Shown here: piece by piece, positions 9,764 through 17,440 of the stretch
Layout of the letters: every line of letters begins with the position of its first letter
Position numbering within the stretch: the stretch's first letter is position 1
Origin: Sphingobacteriales bacterium 50-39
GTDB taxonomy: Bacteria; Bacteroidota; Bacteroidia; Chitinophagales; Chitinophagaceae
Reading direction: 5' to 3'
Length of the DNA: 64,000 nucleotides
Assembly: GCA_001898505.1 (NCBI GenBank)
Contig: MKTZ01000009.1
Coordinates: 372,001-436,000, forward strand
Notes under the pieces: generated by a model
What the model was told of the DNA's origin: nothing
Seen by the model: only the letters and a program-made list of their open reading frames with translations
The model's database searches: none
Program-made: the position numbers and the translations under genes

Positions 9764-9793
9764 GAAAAAACCCTCCGTTAGGAGGGTTTTTTC
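9764..9793. terminator. Bidirectional terminator between tonB and the rhomboid gene
   Basis: Perfect inverted repeat GAAAAAACCCTCC / GGAGGGTTTTTTC with loop GTTA. A-run and T-run flank the GC core on both sides, so it can stop transcription from both convergent genes. The stop codon of the rhomboid gene (9778-9780) is formed by the loop itself. Confidence 0.92.
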
Positions 9794-10854
9794 TTTAATA
9801 CCGGATACAATATATATCCTATCAAAAGACCGCTGATAAGCCCCCCTATATGGGCTGAGTTGTCGATAGTGCCTAATGTGCCAAAGCCCAGGTTAAAGAG
9901 CACGAAAAAACCGATGCTTCTCAATAATGGTTTTCTTTTCTCCGGATGGATCAGATTCGTAGTCAACATGGCGAGGAACACCCCATACATTCCAAAAATG
10001 GCTCCCGATGCCCCGGCGCTGACTGCCGCATCATTCCAGTGCCAATAGAGGCTGGTTGTACTGGCGGCAATGCCGGTAAGCAGGTAGGCGATAGTAAACT
10101 TCCAGCGGCCCAGATAGGGTTCTAATAGCAAGCCGATATAGAGGAAGGCATACATATTCATCAGGATATGTATTATGCCAATATGCACGAAACAGCAGGT
10201 GAGCAGTCTCCACCATTGGCCGTCCAGGGTTAGTGGCTTGTAATTCGCGCCCCATTGGACCAGGCTCTCCACGTCTGGCTGGATGATATTGATACCTGAG
10301 AAGACCATGAGCAGGAATACCAGGATGTTCAGATCGATGATCAGCGGAGTGACAAAATAATTCTTACGGGGGATGAAGTACCCGGCAATCCCAAGCCCTT
10401 TTCCTTGAGAGCCAGGCGAATCCTGGCTCTGCACATTCAGTTCCGGAGGAGCCATGTGTTCCCGATTTTTTTCATATGCCGCGGACAGATGTTCCGGGGT
10501 GTAGAGTTTACGCGCTTCTTCCAGACTGGCGGCGAAATCGTGTATCGTGGCCCCTTTTCGTTGCTCACCGCGGGCGGGGAATTCCGGCTTTGTTTGTGAA
10601 TTCGGGTCAGGCATTTTGACTCCGATGGGCTGACTTTTAACATGTGCGATACCATCGCTGATACGTAGAATGACCCTCTCCCGTGACACAAAAGGCGCTT
10701 CGCTGGTGTTGGCTGTAAGTCCGCTGGAATTGATAAAATAAATGCCCCAGCCCAGCTTTGTAGCGGTGTCTGCTGCAAGTATAATAAATTGTTCGGCGTT
10801 AAGATCTTTCAGGGGGATGTCTATCGATTGATGGGAATTGAAGCCAAAGGCCAT
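9778..10854 (-). CDS. Rhomboid family intramembrane serine protease
   Basis: 358 aa. The N-terminal ~150 residues form a soluble domain; the C-terminal part is a six-helix rhomboid domain. Visible hallmarks are the HIGIIHILMNMYAF helix (His/Asn of the oxyanion region), the catalytic serine in GASGAIFGMYG (about S283) and the catalytic histidine in NSAHIGGLISG (about H335). It cleaves membrane-protein substrates within the bilayer. I take ATG 10854 (MAFGFNSHQS) as start; the open frame continues upstream to 10995, but those residues overlap the promoter region of the divergent second tonB and look non-coding. The gene sits between two tonB paralogues in opposite orientation. Confidence 0.9.
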   Translation of the reverse strand: MAFGFNSHQSIDIPLKDLNAEQFIILAADTATKLGWGIYFINSSGLTANTSEAPFVSRERVILRISDGIAHVKSQPIGVKMPDPNSQTKPEFPARGEQRKGATIHDFAASLEEARKLYTPEHLSAAYEKNREHMAPPELNVQSQDSPGSQGKGLGIAGYFIPRKNYFVTPLIIDLNILVFLLMVFSGINIIQPDVESLVQWGANYKPLTLDGQWWRLLTCCFVHIGIIHILMNMYAFLYIGLLLEPYLGRWKFTIAYLLTGIAASTTSLYWHWNDAAVSAGASGAIFGMYGVFLAMLTTNLIHPEKRKPLLRSIGFFVLFNLGFGTLGTIDNSAHIGGLISGLLIGYILYPVLKKKPS

Positions 10855-11069
10855 GGATCGTGATATTTCGTGAAAAGTAGTGAAATAAATGCATAAAAAG
10901 AAGCTGGTGTTGTATGGAATTATGACAGCTGTGCGTCTTATGTATAATGCCTTGTTTCGGCCTTGCCTGGGCCGCGTTGCGTTCTGCCTGTACACTTCGG
11001 TTGTCCATAATAGTTATAATATAATTGTGAAATCCCGTCTGTGGCGCATCTCATAAGAAACTTCACAAC

Positions 11070-11891
11070 ATGGAGATAAAAAACATTATGGATGCCGACA
11101 TCCTCGATATCATTTTCGAGGGTCGCAATAAGGATTATGGCGCCTATGATCTGCGCAAATCCTACAACCGGCGGTTGATCAAATCCCTTATGTGTATGGC
11201 GCTCGTTCTCGTGTTGCTTTTCATCGGCTATTTTTTGTCCGGTATGACGCCGCATGCGGAGAAGAAAGCGTTGTATGTCACGGACACCGACCTGAGTCAA
11301 TTACAGCAGGAGAAAAAGGAGATCCCGCCGATAGTGATCCCGCCCCCAAAAACGCAGCAGGTGGAGATAAAACAGTTTACTCCTCCCAAGCTCGTAAAAG
11401 AGGATGTACCGCAGGATGAGAAGCCGCCTGAACAAACGGAGCTGGAGGATACAAAGATCGGCAGTGTGAATCAGGCAGGATTGAAGGATGATGGTATTGT
11501 TGCACCTCCGGTGTCGGATGCGGGTAGGGGTGTAGTGGAAGCTCCCAAAAAGGAGGAGGATGATGCAGACAAGATCTTCACCAAGGTAGAGATCGAATCC
11601 AGCTATCCGGGTGGTGATGGTGCGTGGGCGCGGTTCCTGAACAAGAATCTGCATTACCCCGATGAGGCGTTGAATAACAATATAGAAGGGACCGTGATGG
11701 TGCAGTTTGTCGTGGACCAGCAAGGGAATGTGAGTGATGTGCAGGCTGTAAGCGGTCCTTCGGAAGGGGGCTTGCGCGAGGAAGCTATCCGGGTGATCAA
11801 GAAGAGCGGTAAATGGACGGCGGCTATCCAAAATGGACATCCTGTAAAGTCCTATAAACGGCAGCCTGTGGGGTTCAAAACGGGGGAGTAA
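11070..11891 (+). CDS. tonB: TonB energy transducer (second copy)
   Basis: 273 aa paralogue of the TonB at 8917, collinear over its whole length: MDADILDIIFEGRNKDYGAY at the N-terminus, one membrane helix, Pro/Lys/Glu linker, the shared stretch EDTKIGSVNQAGLKDDG, and a C-terminal TonB domain (SSYPGGDGAWARFLNKNLHY and GNVSDVQAVSGPSEGGLREE). The linker has lost the long proline run of the first copy. No exbB/exbD accompanies it. It probably arose by duplication and may serve a different set of receptors. mnmE follows 31 bp downstream but has its own promoter. Confidence 0.94.
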   Translation: MEIKNIMDADILDIIFEGRNKDYGAYDLRKSYNRRLIKSLMCMALVLVLLFIGYFLSGMTPHAEKKALYVTDTDLSQLQQEKKEIPPIVIPPPKTQQVEIKQFTPPKLVKEDVPQDEKPPEQTELEDTKIGSVNQAGLKDDGIVAPPVSDAGRGVVEAPKKEEDDADKIFTKVEIESSYPGGDGAWARFLNKNLHYPDEALNNNIEGTVMVQFVVDQQGNVSDVQAVSGPSEGGLREEAIRVIKKSGKWTAAIQNGHPVKSYKRQPVGFKTGE

Positions 11892-11910
11892 TAAGCGGAG
11901 CCCAATATCG

Positions 11911-11918
11911 TACCTTTG
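11911..11918 (+). promoter_or_regulatory. Putative -7 element of mnmE
   Basis: TACCTTTG, a perfect TANNTTTG element, ends 4 bp before the mnmE ATG. The transcription start would fall on or next to the start codon, giving a leaderless or nearly leaderless mRNA, as at several other genes in this window (29389, 36563). Confidence 0.55.
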
Positions 11919-11922
11919 CGCC

Positions 11923-13422
11923 ATGTTAGGAAAATTAGCCGGCTGGGATGACACTATTGTAGCCCTGGCGACCCCGCCGGGGATAGGCGCTATTGGGGTG
12001 ATCCGGGTCAGTGGTCCGGATTGTTTTAGGATCGTTGGGCGTCTCTTTCCTTCCAAGGATCTGGAACAGCAACCTTCCCATACCCTGCATGTTGGGTTTT
12101 TGAAAGAGGGGGAGGAGACGCTGGATGAGGTGGTGGTTTCGCTGTATCGCGGGCCACGTTCATATACCGGTGAGGATGTAATAGAAGTGTCTTGTCATGG
12201 CAGTCCGTACGTGCTGGAGCGGGTAATGCAAGCCATCCTCCGGCAGGGGGCGCGGTTGGCCAGAGCGGGGGAGTTTACCCAGCGGGCCTTTTTAAAGGGG
12301 AAGCTGGACCTTACACAGGCAGAGGCCGTGGCCGACCTCATCGCCAGCAATACGGCAGCATCGGCGCGGACAGCGCTACATACTATCCGGGGTGGTTTTT
12401 CCCGTGCGTTGTCTGAATTAAGGGAGCAGCTGCTGCAATTTTCGGCACTGATAGAGTTGGAGCTGGATTTTGCGATGGAGGACGTGGAGTTCGCTGACCG
12501 TGGAAAGTTCTATGCGCTGATATCCAACGCCGAGGATATGACGGGGGAGCTGTTGCGGTCATTCAAGTTGGGGAACGTGATACGAAACGGGGTTTCGGTG
12601 GCTATTGTGGGGAAGCCCAATGCAGGCAAGTCCACGCTGCTCAACACGCTATTGAATGAGAACAGGGCCATCGTTTCGGAAATTGCAGGCACCACTCGCG
12701 ATACGATAGAGGAGATATTGAATATCGACGGGATATTGTTCCGGCTGATCGATACGGCGGGTATACGACATCATACGACGGATGTGATCGAAAGTATTGG
12801 GGTGGGGAAGAGTCTGGAGAAGATGCAACAAGCCGATATTGTGGTGTACCTCTTCGATGTGATGGATGGGGTGGAGGAGGTGATGGGGGCAGTGACGACC
12901 GTCCAGGGTCGGGGTGCCGGGCCGGGGGCTTTAGGGGGCGAGGCTGTCGATGGCCGGGGGGGTGAAGCTATTGCCGGGGCCAGGGAAGCCATTTCGGGTC
13001 CTACCAGGGCCGACGTGCAGACGGCGGGCAAGCGCTTTCTCTGGGTGGGTAATAAGGTGGATGCGATGACGGAGGATGCGGCGCGCCGGAAATTCCCTTT
13101 ACTGCCGGAGGCGATCTTCATATCGGCCAAGGAGGGTAGGCAGGTGGATCTGTTGAAACAGCGGCTGGTGGACCAGGTGCTGCAAGGGAATACCCAGACG
13201 GAGGGAACGATCGTGACGAATGCAAGGCATTATCATGCGCTGCAGCAGGTCGATACGGCGTTGAAGGCGATACGTAAGGGGCTGGATGACGGGCTGCCGG
13301 GGGACCTGCTGGCATTGGATATCAGGCATTGTCTATACTATTTGGGCGGAATTACTGGCTCAGAGATCACTAATGAAGATCAATTAGACTATATATTTAG
13401 TAAGTTTTGTATTGGGAAGTAG
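11923..13422 (+). CDS. mnmE: tRNA uridine-5-carboxymethylaminomethyl modification GTPase MnmE
   Basis: 499 aa GTPase that, with MnmG, installs the cmnm5 group at wobble uridine 34 of tRNAs. N-terminal tetrahydrofolate-binding domain (TPPGIGAIGVIRVSGPDC; GSPYVLERVM; GEFTQRAFLKGKLDLTQAEAVADLI), central helical domain, inserted G domain with G1 GKPNAGKST (about residues 230-238), G3 DTAG and G4 NKVD, and the essential C-terminal FCIGK. Usual length is about 455; here a Gly-rich insertion of some 45 residues lies before NKVD. The last six codons form the attachment core of the downstream island, whose integration leaves the reading frame intact. The gene is preceded by its own promoter. Confidence 0.96.
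   Translation: MLGKLAGWDDTIVALATPPGIGAIGVIRVSGPDCFRIVGRLFPSKDLEQQPSHTLHVGFLKEGEETLDEVVVSLYRGPRSYTGEDVIEVSCHGSPYVLERVMQAILRQGARLARAGEFTQRAFLKGKLDLTQAEAVADLIASNTAASARTALHTIRGGFSRALSELREQLLQFSALIELELDFAMEDVEFADRGKFYALISNAEDMTGELLRSFKLGNVIRNGVSVAIVGKPNAGKSTLLNTLLNENRAIVSEIAGTTRDTIEEILNIDGILFRLIDTAGIRHHTTDVIESIGVGKSLEKMQQADIVVYLFDVMDGVEEVMGAVTTVQGRGAGPGALGGEAVDGRGGEAIAGAREAISGPTRADVQTAGKRFLWVGNKVDAMTEDAARRKFPLLPEAIFISAKEGRQVDLLKQRLVDQVLQGNTQTEGTIVTNARHYHALQQVDTALKAIRKGLDDGLPGDLLALDIRHCLYYLGGITGSEITNEDQLDYIFSKFCIGK
13405..13422 (+). other. Left attachment core (attL) within mnmE
   Basis: TTTTGTATTGGGAAGTAG, coding for the terminal FCIGK-stop of MnmE. The 15-bp portion TGTATTGGGAAGTAG recurs exactly at 34235 and 42780 and with one change at 44342. 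It is the crossover region inferred for the tyrosine integrase. Confidence 0.8.
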
Positions 13423-13466
13423 CCGGCGGGCATTTTGCCCGCGATTGGTGCACGATATTTTCAAGG

Positions 13467-13490
13467 CCCCTGATTTTCAGGGGTTTTCTT
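13467..13490 (+). terminator. Terminator just inside the island, downstream of mnmE
   Basis: CCCCTGA / TCAGGGG with a 3-nt loop followed by TTTTCTTTT, 45 bp after the mnmE stop. It ends mnmE transcripts in the left end of the island. The inserted DNA therefore supplies the terminator that integration separated from the gene. Confidence 0.75.
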
Positions 13491-13509
13491 TTGCCGATAG
13501 TTGCCGATT

Positions 13510-13553
13510 TTGGCCAATAGTGGCCAAAAAGTTGTGACGAATCTGGGACGACG
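13510..13553. other. Left-end inverted repeat and diverged arm-type site
   Basis: TTGGCCA-ATAG-TGGCCAA is a perfect 7-bp inverted repeat (13510-13527), preceded by two TTGCCGAT repeats. At 13534 follows GTGACGAATCTGGGACGACG, which matches the right-end 20-mer GTTACTAATCTGGGACTAAA at 15 of 20 positions, in the same orientation. I read these as recombinase or excisionase binding sites of the left end. Confidence 0.5.
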
Positions 13554-13590
13554 ATGGGTTTTGGGGTGATCTTCAGGTTGTGAGCCCTGG

Positions 13591-13640
13591 ATTTTGATAC
13601 GCTATGATACAGTATGATACGTTGTGATACGATATGATAC
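13591..13640 (+). promoter_or_regulatory. Five TGATAC direct repeats at exact 10-bp spacing
   Basis: TGATAC occurs at 13595, 13605, 13615, 13625 and 13635, each separated by four variable bases, so all copies lie on the same face of the helix. The array ends 18 bp before the start of the excisionase-like gene. This is the geometry of cooperative operator or iteron arrays; the natural candidate ligand is that gene's product. The same TGATAC word recurs in the minisatellite at 14471. Confidence 0.6.
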
Positions 13641-13658
13641 ATTTTCCGGGGCGAGATA

Positions 13659-14078
13659 ATGAGTAACACAAACCCAAACAAAAGTTCCCAGCTCATGAGT
13701 AGTAATTTAAGAATCACCAAAGTATGCGAGTTCTGCAAACAGGAATTTATTGCCCAGAAGACTACCACGCAGACCTGTTCTGACCCTTGTGCCAAACGAT
13801 TATATAAGCTCCGGCAGCGGGAGAAGGCAATTAGCCAGGCGGAAGTAGAAACTATGGTTAAGCGGAAGCCGGAGGCGTTTATAACGGAGGAACAGGTGAA
13901 GGCTATCCAGGCGAAGGAGTGGTTGACGTTGAAGGAGGCGGCGTTGTTGCTGAATGTAAGTCCGTTGACGCTGAGGCGTTGGGTGTTGGCCGGGAAGGTG
14001 AGGTCGGAGAAGGTGGGGAGGCAGCATTTGTTTGAAAGAAATCTTTTGTTTGCCCCTAATACTTATTTCAAAACATGA
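13659..14078 (+). CDS. Zinc-ribbon/helix-turn-helix excisionase-like protein
   Basis: 139 aa. The N-terminal zinc-ribbon has CEFCKQEF and CSDPCAKR (Cys at about 23, 26, 40, 44), followed by a basic helix, and the C-terminal half has a MerR/excisionase-type winged helix: WLTLKEAALLLNVSPLTLRR WVLAGKVRSEKVGRQHLF. Proteins of this form sit at the ends of Bacteroidota mobile elements and act as recombination directionality factors or repressors. It is the first gene in the island, immediately after the TGATAC array, and followed by a terminator at 14194. ATG 13659 is used; an internal ATG at 13695 is the alternative. Relics of the same gene lie at 14856 and 17441. Confidence 0.8.
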   Translation: MSNTNPNKSSQLMSSNLRITKVCEFCKQEFIAQKTTTQTCSDPCAKRLYKLRQREKAISQAEVETMVKRKPEAFITEEQVKAIQAKEWLTLKEAALLLNVSPLTLRRWVLAGKVRSEKVGRQHLFERNLLFAPNTYFKT

Positions 14079-14193
14079 ATCTTTGTTCATACTTTTATCA
14101 AACACAAATCCCCCGCTTGTCGCTGATGCCTCCCATACTAAGGGGGCAGGGCAGCTTACACGAGGGTAAGTGTATTGGCATCACCAATTATTT

Positions 14194-14217
14194 AAGGCCC
14201 TGGAAACGGGGCTTTTT
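14194..14217 (+). terminator. Putative terminator after the excisionase-like gene
   Basis: AAGGCCC, 7-nt loop, GGGCTTTTTT: a 7-bp stem with one G-T pair and a T-run, 116 bp after the stop of the excisionase-like gene. Confidence 0.6.
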
Positions 14218-14470
14218 TAATTTATCAAATCTAATTCAGAAACCTTTTTTACTAATCGATAGCAAACTACTTTCTCTGATTTCGGTTGTCCCATGACGAT
14301 ACCTTAATAAGGATAGGGAGAAAATACTTAATCTAAGGTAAACAAAATTATTTTCAATTCAATATTAGTGATTACAAAAATTATTCGTTTTTCTCAGAAG
14401 AGAGAATAATATTCTTAACCGATGAGTTGACAGTAGGCTTCAGGCGATCCCGTCTACTAAAGATTCATAC

Positions 14471-14731
14471 ATGATACAGCACACGATACAACACATGATC
14501 TAGCACATGATACAACAGAGATACAGCACACGATACAGCACACGATACAGCACACGATACAGCACACGATACAGCACATGATCTAGCACATGATACAACA
14601 GAGATACAGCACATGATACAGCACACGATACAGCACATGATACAGCACACGATACAACACATGATCTAGCAAATGACACAACAGAGATACAGCATACGAT
14701 ACAGGACACAATACAGCACACAATACAACAC
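14471..14731. repeat. 12-bp minisatellite with an 83-bp higher-order repeat
   Basis: Twenty-two tandem units of the form ATGATACAGCAC/ACGATACAGCAC, all 12 bp except three of 11 bp (starting 14519, 14602, 14685). A marked three-unit block (ATGATCTAGCAC, ATGATACAACAG, AGATACAGCAC) begins at 14495, 14578 and 14661, so the array has a second period of exactly 83 bp. It stays open on the minus strand only because 12 is a multiple of 3; the resulting Cys/Ser/Ala/Val repeats are not credible proteins. The rest of 14079-15112 holds the terminator at 14194 and a gene relic at 14856; I see nothing else in it. Confidence 0.9.
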
Positions 14732-14855
14732 GAGCCTAAGAATAATGCCGCTTTAAATTTAATCGATAGCGTTTATTGATAATGAAATATTGGTTTTCAA
14801 ATACATGAATTGTAAAGGTCCCCAAGAATGATAGCTATCCGGAACTTGAACTGAA

Positions 14856-15060
14856 TTTTAAGCCGAAGCCGAAGGCGTTTATGAGCGGGGAGCGAGCGAG
14901 TTGAGATGATTCAGGATAAGTGGTTGACGCTGAAGGAGGCACGCTTGTCAAAGTGTCGCCGCTGACGCTGGGACGCTGAGTGCTCTCTGACAAGGTGAAG
15001 TCGGAAAGGTGGGGAAAGACATGTATTTCAACGCATTATGCTGGATTTATTTGCCGGAAC
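14856..15060 (+). pseudogene. Relic of the excisionase-like gene
   Basis: The DNA from about 14856 follows the second half of the gene at 13659: AAGCCGAAGGCGTTTATGA, then GTGGTTGACGCTGAAGGAGG, then CGCTGACGCTGGGACGCTGA and the GAAGTCGGAAAGGTGGGG end, but with indels and stops that destroy the frame (for example TGA near 14905). It encodes remnants of WLTLKEA and of the recognition helix. It lies just after the minisatellite and before the HEPN gene, and is best explained as the left end of an older, related element. Confidence 0.75.
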
Positions 15061-15112
15061 TAAAAAGTAATACATTTAGAGAACGAATCTTGATCAACAA
15101 ATCATTTGCAAT

Positions 15113-16180
15113 ATGGAAATTTTAAGTGAAGACTGCCTCAGCTTACTACCGGCTGATCTTGTGAAAAAGGCAGGTAATATGTCTAAGGCGTATCAATATC
15201 TTTATTGCCTCGAAAACTTGGTGCGAATGTATATAGATGAACATCCTTCTAGGCAATTTATCCGCATTCCGTCAAGCTGCCAGAAAATGGCCAATGGCCG
15301 AAAAGATGACGAATCAAAGCATAAATGGTCTTCATTACGTGGTAATTCAGATTTGTACTATTTAGATTTCAAAGACTTATCAGGCATTCTGACATATAAT
15401 TGGGAACATTTTAGCTCGGATTTTCCCACGCAAAGCTGGATCGCGGCTAAACTTGAAGATATGGCTCGCTGCCGCAATTTAATTGCTCATAACAGTTATC
15501 TTCTCAAGGACGAGCAAGATTTGATACGTGTGCATTTCAATCTGATCACACGACAACTAGGACTAAATAAACTTCGGATAGCAGACAAAGAAACACGCGT
15601 TGTATCTCCTGAAAAGGGTTTTGTGGATGGGTTAAAAAGATTTACAATCTGGACGCATCAACAAGCTTCAAAGGGCGCTGATTTTTCGCTTGAATATCCT
15701 GCCAGTTTGGACGTCGCCCCCGTTTTATTGCAGGCCTTTTACAATCAGACGAGCATAGCATTCTATATCGTTTTTGAAAATGCAAGGGTGCCGATTTTCC
15801 CGAATTTCGAAACTGGCAGAAGAAAAGATATTGCCGAAGAACGCTGGCTAAAAGATAACGTTCTTTTCCAGGTGGGCCAATACGATATTGATCAAGACGG
15901 TATAGATGAGATATTTATCTGTCTTCAAGATTATCAAGAAAAAGTTATAGGCGGTGGCATTGAGATAAAAGTCTTCAAATATTATCCGCCAGCTTTTCGA
16001 CATCATGCTTTCCGTGCACAAAACTGGGAATTGGTTGGCGACTTCCCATTCGATTCGATTGGTGGCGAACCTAAGGCCTATATTCACGATACGTCCATAA
16101 AAGTGCCTCGAAATTTGCGGGGCTTTTTCTATCAATGGACCTATTCTGAGGGCCAATTCAGAAATACTGGATTCTGGTAG
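15113..16180 (+). CDS. Swt1-like HEPN domain protein
   Basis: 355 aa. The N-terminal ~150 residues have the Swt1-type HEPN pattern: helix YLYCLENLVRMYIDEH, aromatic-rich middle, and the RX4H ribonuclease motif in MARCRNLIAHNSYL (R121, H126). HEPN domains are metal-independent RNases common in toxins and antiviral systems. The C-terminal half is unrelated to anything I can name; it includes an acidic DIDQDGIDE loop resembling a calcium-binding or VCBS-type repeat. It is convergent with the REase-HEPN gene (22 bp between stops). Standing in cargo DNA behind an element relic, it is probably defensive; RNase activity is inferred from the motif only. Confidence 0.72.
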   Translation: MEILSEDCLSLLPADLVKKAGNMSKAYQYLYCLENLVRMYIDEHPSRQFIRIPSSCQKMANGRKDDESKHKWSSLRGNSDLYYLDFKDLSGILTYNWEHFSSDFPTQSWIAAKLEDMARCRNLIAHNSYLLKDEQDLIRVHFNLITRQLGLNKLRIADKETRVVSPEKGFVDGLKRFTIWTHQQASKGADFSLEYPASLDVAPVLLQAFYNQTSIAFYIVFENARVPIFPNFETGRRKDIAEERWLKDNVLFQVGQYDIDQDGIDEIFICLQDYQEKVIGGGIEIKVFKYYPPAFRHHAFRAQNWELVGDFPFDSIGGEPKAYIHDTSIKVPRNLRGFFYQWTYSEGQFRNTGFW

Positions 16181-16201
16181 TTGGATGTAAGTAGTAAGTT
16201 T

Positions 16202-16858
16202 TTAGTTTTCTTTCACTATTTGTTCAATAATATCAGTTAATTTTTCAATTGTACTTTTGTTTAAATCGGACGCCAAATAACCATGGACAACTTTGTTTCT
16301 TATGTCAAATAGTTTTTCGAGCAAATCAAGCTCTTTATGTGAAATATATCCAAAGGAAAATAAGGTTTTGATTAAAGTCAATGGGTTCTTGTTTTTTAAA
16401 TTTTTATTATCATCAAGCAGCAATTGTCTCGATAAGCTTTCTAAGCAGCTCCATGATAGGATAAATGCTTCCCTGAAGAATTTCAATTTAGTTAGTGTTT
16501 TAACTTCGCTTAACACCCTGCTAAGATCAGTGGTTTTTATAAATTCTAATTGAGGCTTTCTTATGGATTCAACTTCTTGCCTAGAAGTTGTGACTACAAG
16601 TTCAAACCTCCAACCCTTTCTTTCATTAATTAAATCTGCGACATCCTTCAGTTTCTCAATTGCTGCCATGTCCGATCTTGTTGTAATTTCGATCACAACA
16701 TTCTCTGAATCATTCGAAGCAATTATGTCAGGAAGATAATTGTGAATAAAAGAAGGTATATCCTTTCCTTTGGGTTCAACTATTACGCGATACCCTCTTT
16801 TTTCGTAATCACGGGCGACCTGCTTAATTTTATTTTGCTCGATTACTTTTGTGTCCAT
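16202..16858 (-). CDS. REase-like nuclease fused to HEPN domain
   Basis: 218 aa. Residues 1-100 show a restriction-endonuclease-like core as in the REase_AHJR family: GYRVIVEP, then LPDIIA (D44) and VVIEITT (E57), with Thr where the catalytic Lys of PD-(D/E)XK usually stands, so cleavage may be altered or lost. Residues ~120-210 form a HEPN helical bundle with RNKVVHG (R187, H192), the RX4H motif. The ATG at 16858 begins 1 bp after the RusA stop; an alternative ATG at 16873 overlaps it. Either way the two genes are translationally coupled. Target, DNA or RNA, is unknown. Confidence 0.68.
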   Translation of the reverse strand: MDTKVIEQNKIKQVARDYEKRGYRVIVEPKGKDIPSFIHNYLPDIIASNDSENVVIEITTRSDMAAIEKLKDVADLINERKGWRFELVVTTSRQEVESIRKPQLEFIKTTDLSRVLSEVKTLTKLKFFREAFILSWSCLESLSRQLLLDDNKNLKNKNPLTLIKTLFSFGYISHKELDLLEKLFDIRNKVVHGYLASDLNKSTIEKLTDIIEQIVKEN

Positions 16859-16859
16859 C

Positions 16860-17261
16860 TTATATCTCTTCAAAATTAGTGGATAGAATTACCTTGACAT
16901 GAATGAAATCTGCATCCATCACGAAACCGTCCGCCATAGCGCGGGATAATCCCTTAACTTTAAAAGAACCTGTAATTTTTCTTTTTTTTGTCATGCAATC
17001 CGTAATCTGACTGTCGTCATTGTAAACAACACCGATCAAGGCGTCTTGAATGGGTTTTACAATGTTGTCAACATCGGGAGCAGCATCCTCGTAGAAATTC
17101 GTAACAATTATGGTAAGTTCATCAGCGGATGGAGGATCACCCGCAGGCCAATAGATCTGTGCAGCCTGCCGTACTCTTTGCTTCCATGCTTGCAGTCTTG
17201 CCCTTTTTTTGGTTTGCTGCGAAACGGGAGGTCCCTTAACAACAAAATCAAATGGTATCAT
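16860..17261 (-). CDS. rusA: RusA-family Holliday junction resolvase-like nuclease
   Basis: 133 aa from ATG 17261 (MIPFDFVVKGPPVSQQ, the typical RusA opening strand); the open frame extends further upstream to 17306 without support. It has the family signature DVDNIVKPIQDALIGVVYND with the metal-binding Asp residues (about D63, D65, D73, D82) and the Asn-Lys pair. Classic RusA cleaves Holliday junctions in phage and element DNA. Here it is the first gene of a two-gene operon with the REase-HEPN protein, an unusual pairing for a resolvase. Confidence 0.85.
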   Translation of the reverse strand: MIPFDFVVKGPPVSQQTKKRARLQAWKQRVRQAAQIYWPAGDPPSADELTIIVTNFYEDAAPDVDNIVKPIQDALIGVVYNDDSQITDCMTKKRKITGSFKVKGLSRAMADGFVMDADFIHVKVILSTNFEEI

Positions 17262-17366
17262 TAAAAAATTTAGGTTAATTAATTGCCCATATATTACTTG
17301 TGTCATTTGAAGATAAAATAATTTGTGCTGATTAAGGTAAAAAAAATAGGTTAGGACGGAGTGGAT

Positions 17367-17394
17367 ATTTTAAAGGATGAAACTCCTTTAAAAT
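17367..17394. other. Perfect 11-bp inverted repeat upstream of the rusA operon
   Basis: ATTTTAAAGGA-TGAAAC-TCCTTTAAAAT. It lies 105 bp upstream of the minus-strand rusA start, within the 303-bp divergent spacer between rusA and the relic/OLD region. It could be an operator or a structured leader; there is no T-run beyond the stem to make it a convincing terminator. Confidence 0.45.
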
Positions 17395-17440
17395 AGGACA
17401 AAAGTAAGGGTAAGTAAAAGCTTGGTAATTTTTTCACACT

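Noticed and set aside
14171-14185. TGTATTGGCATCACC as an attachment core
   Set aside because: Only TGTATTGG matches; no arm site nearby.
14465-14721. Minus-strand open frames rich in Cys/Ser/Val across the minisatellite
   Set aside because: They exist only because the 12-bp repeat is a multiple of three; no start context and no independent coding signal.
14471-14731. CRISPR array
   Set aside because: Units are contiguous 12-mers with no spacers and there are no cas genes.
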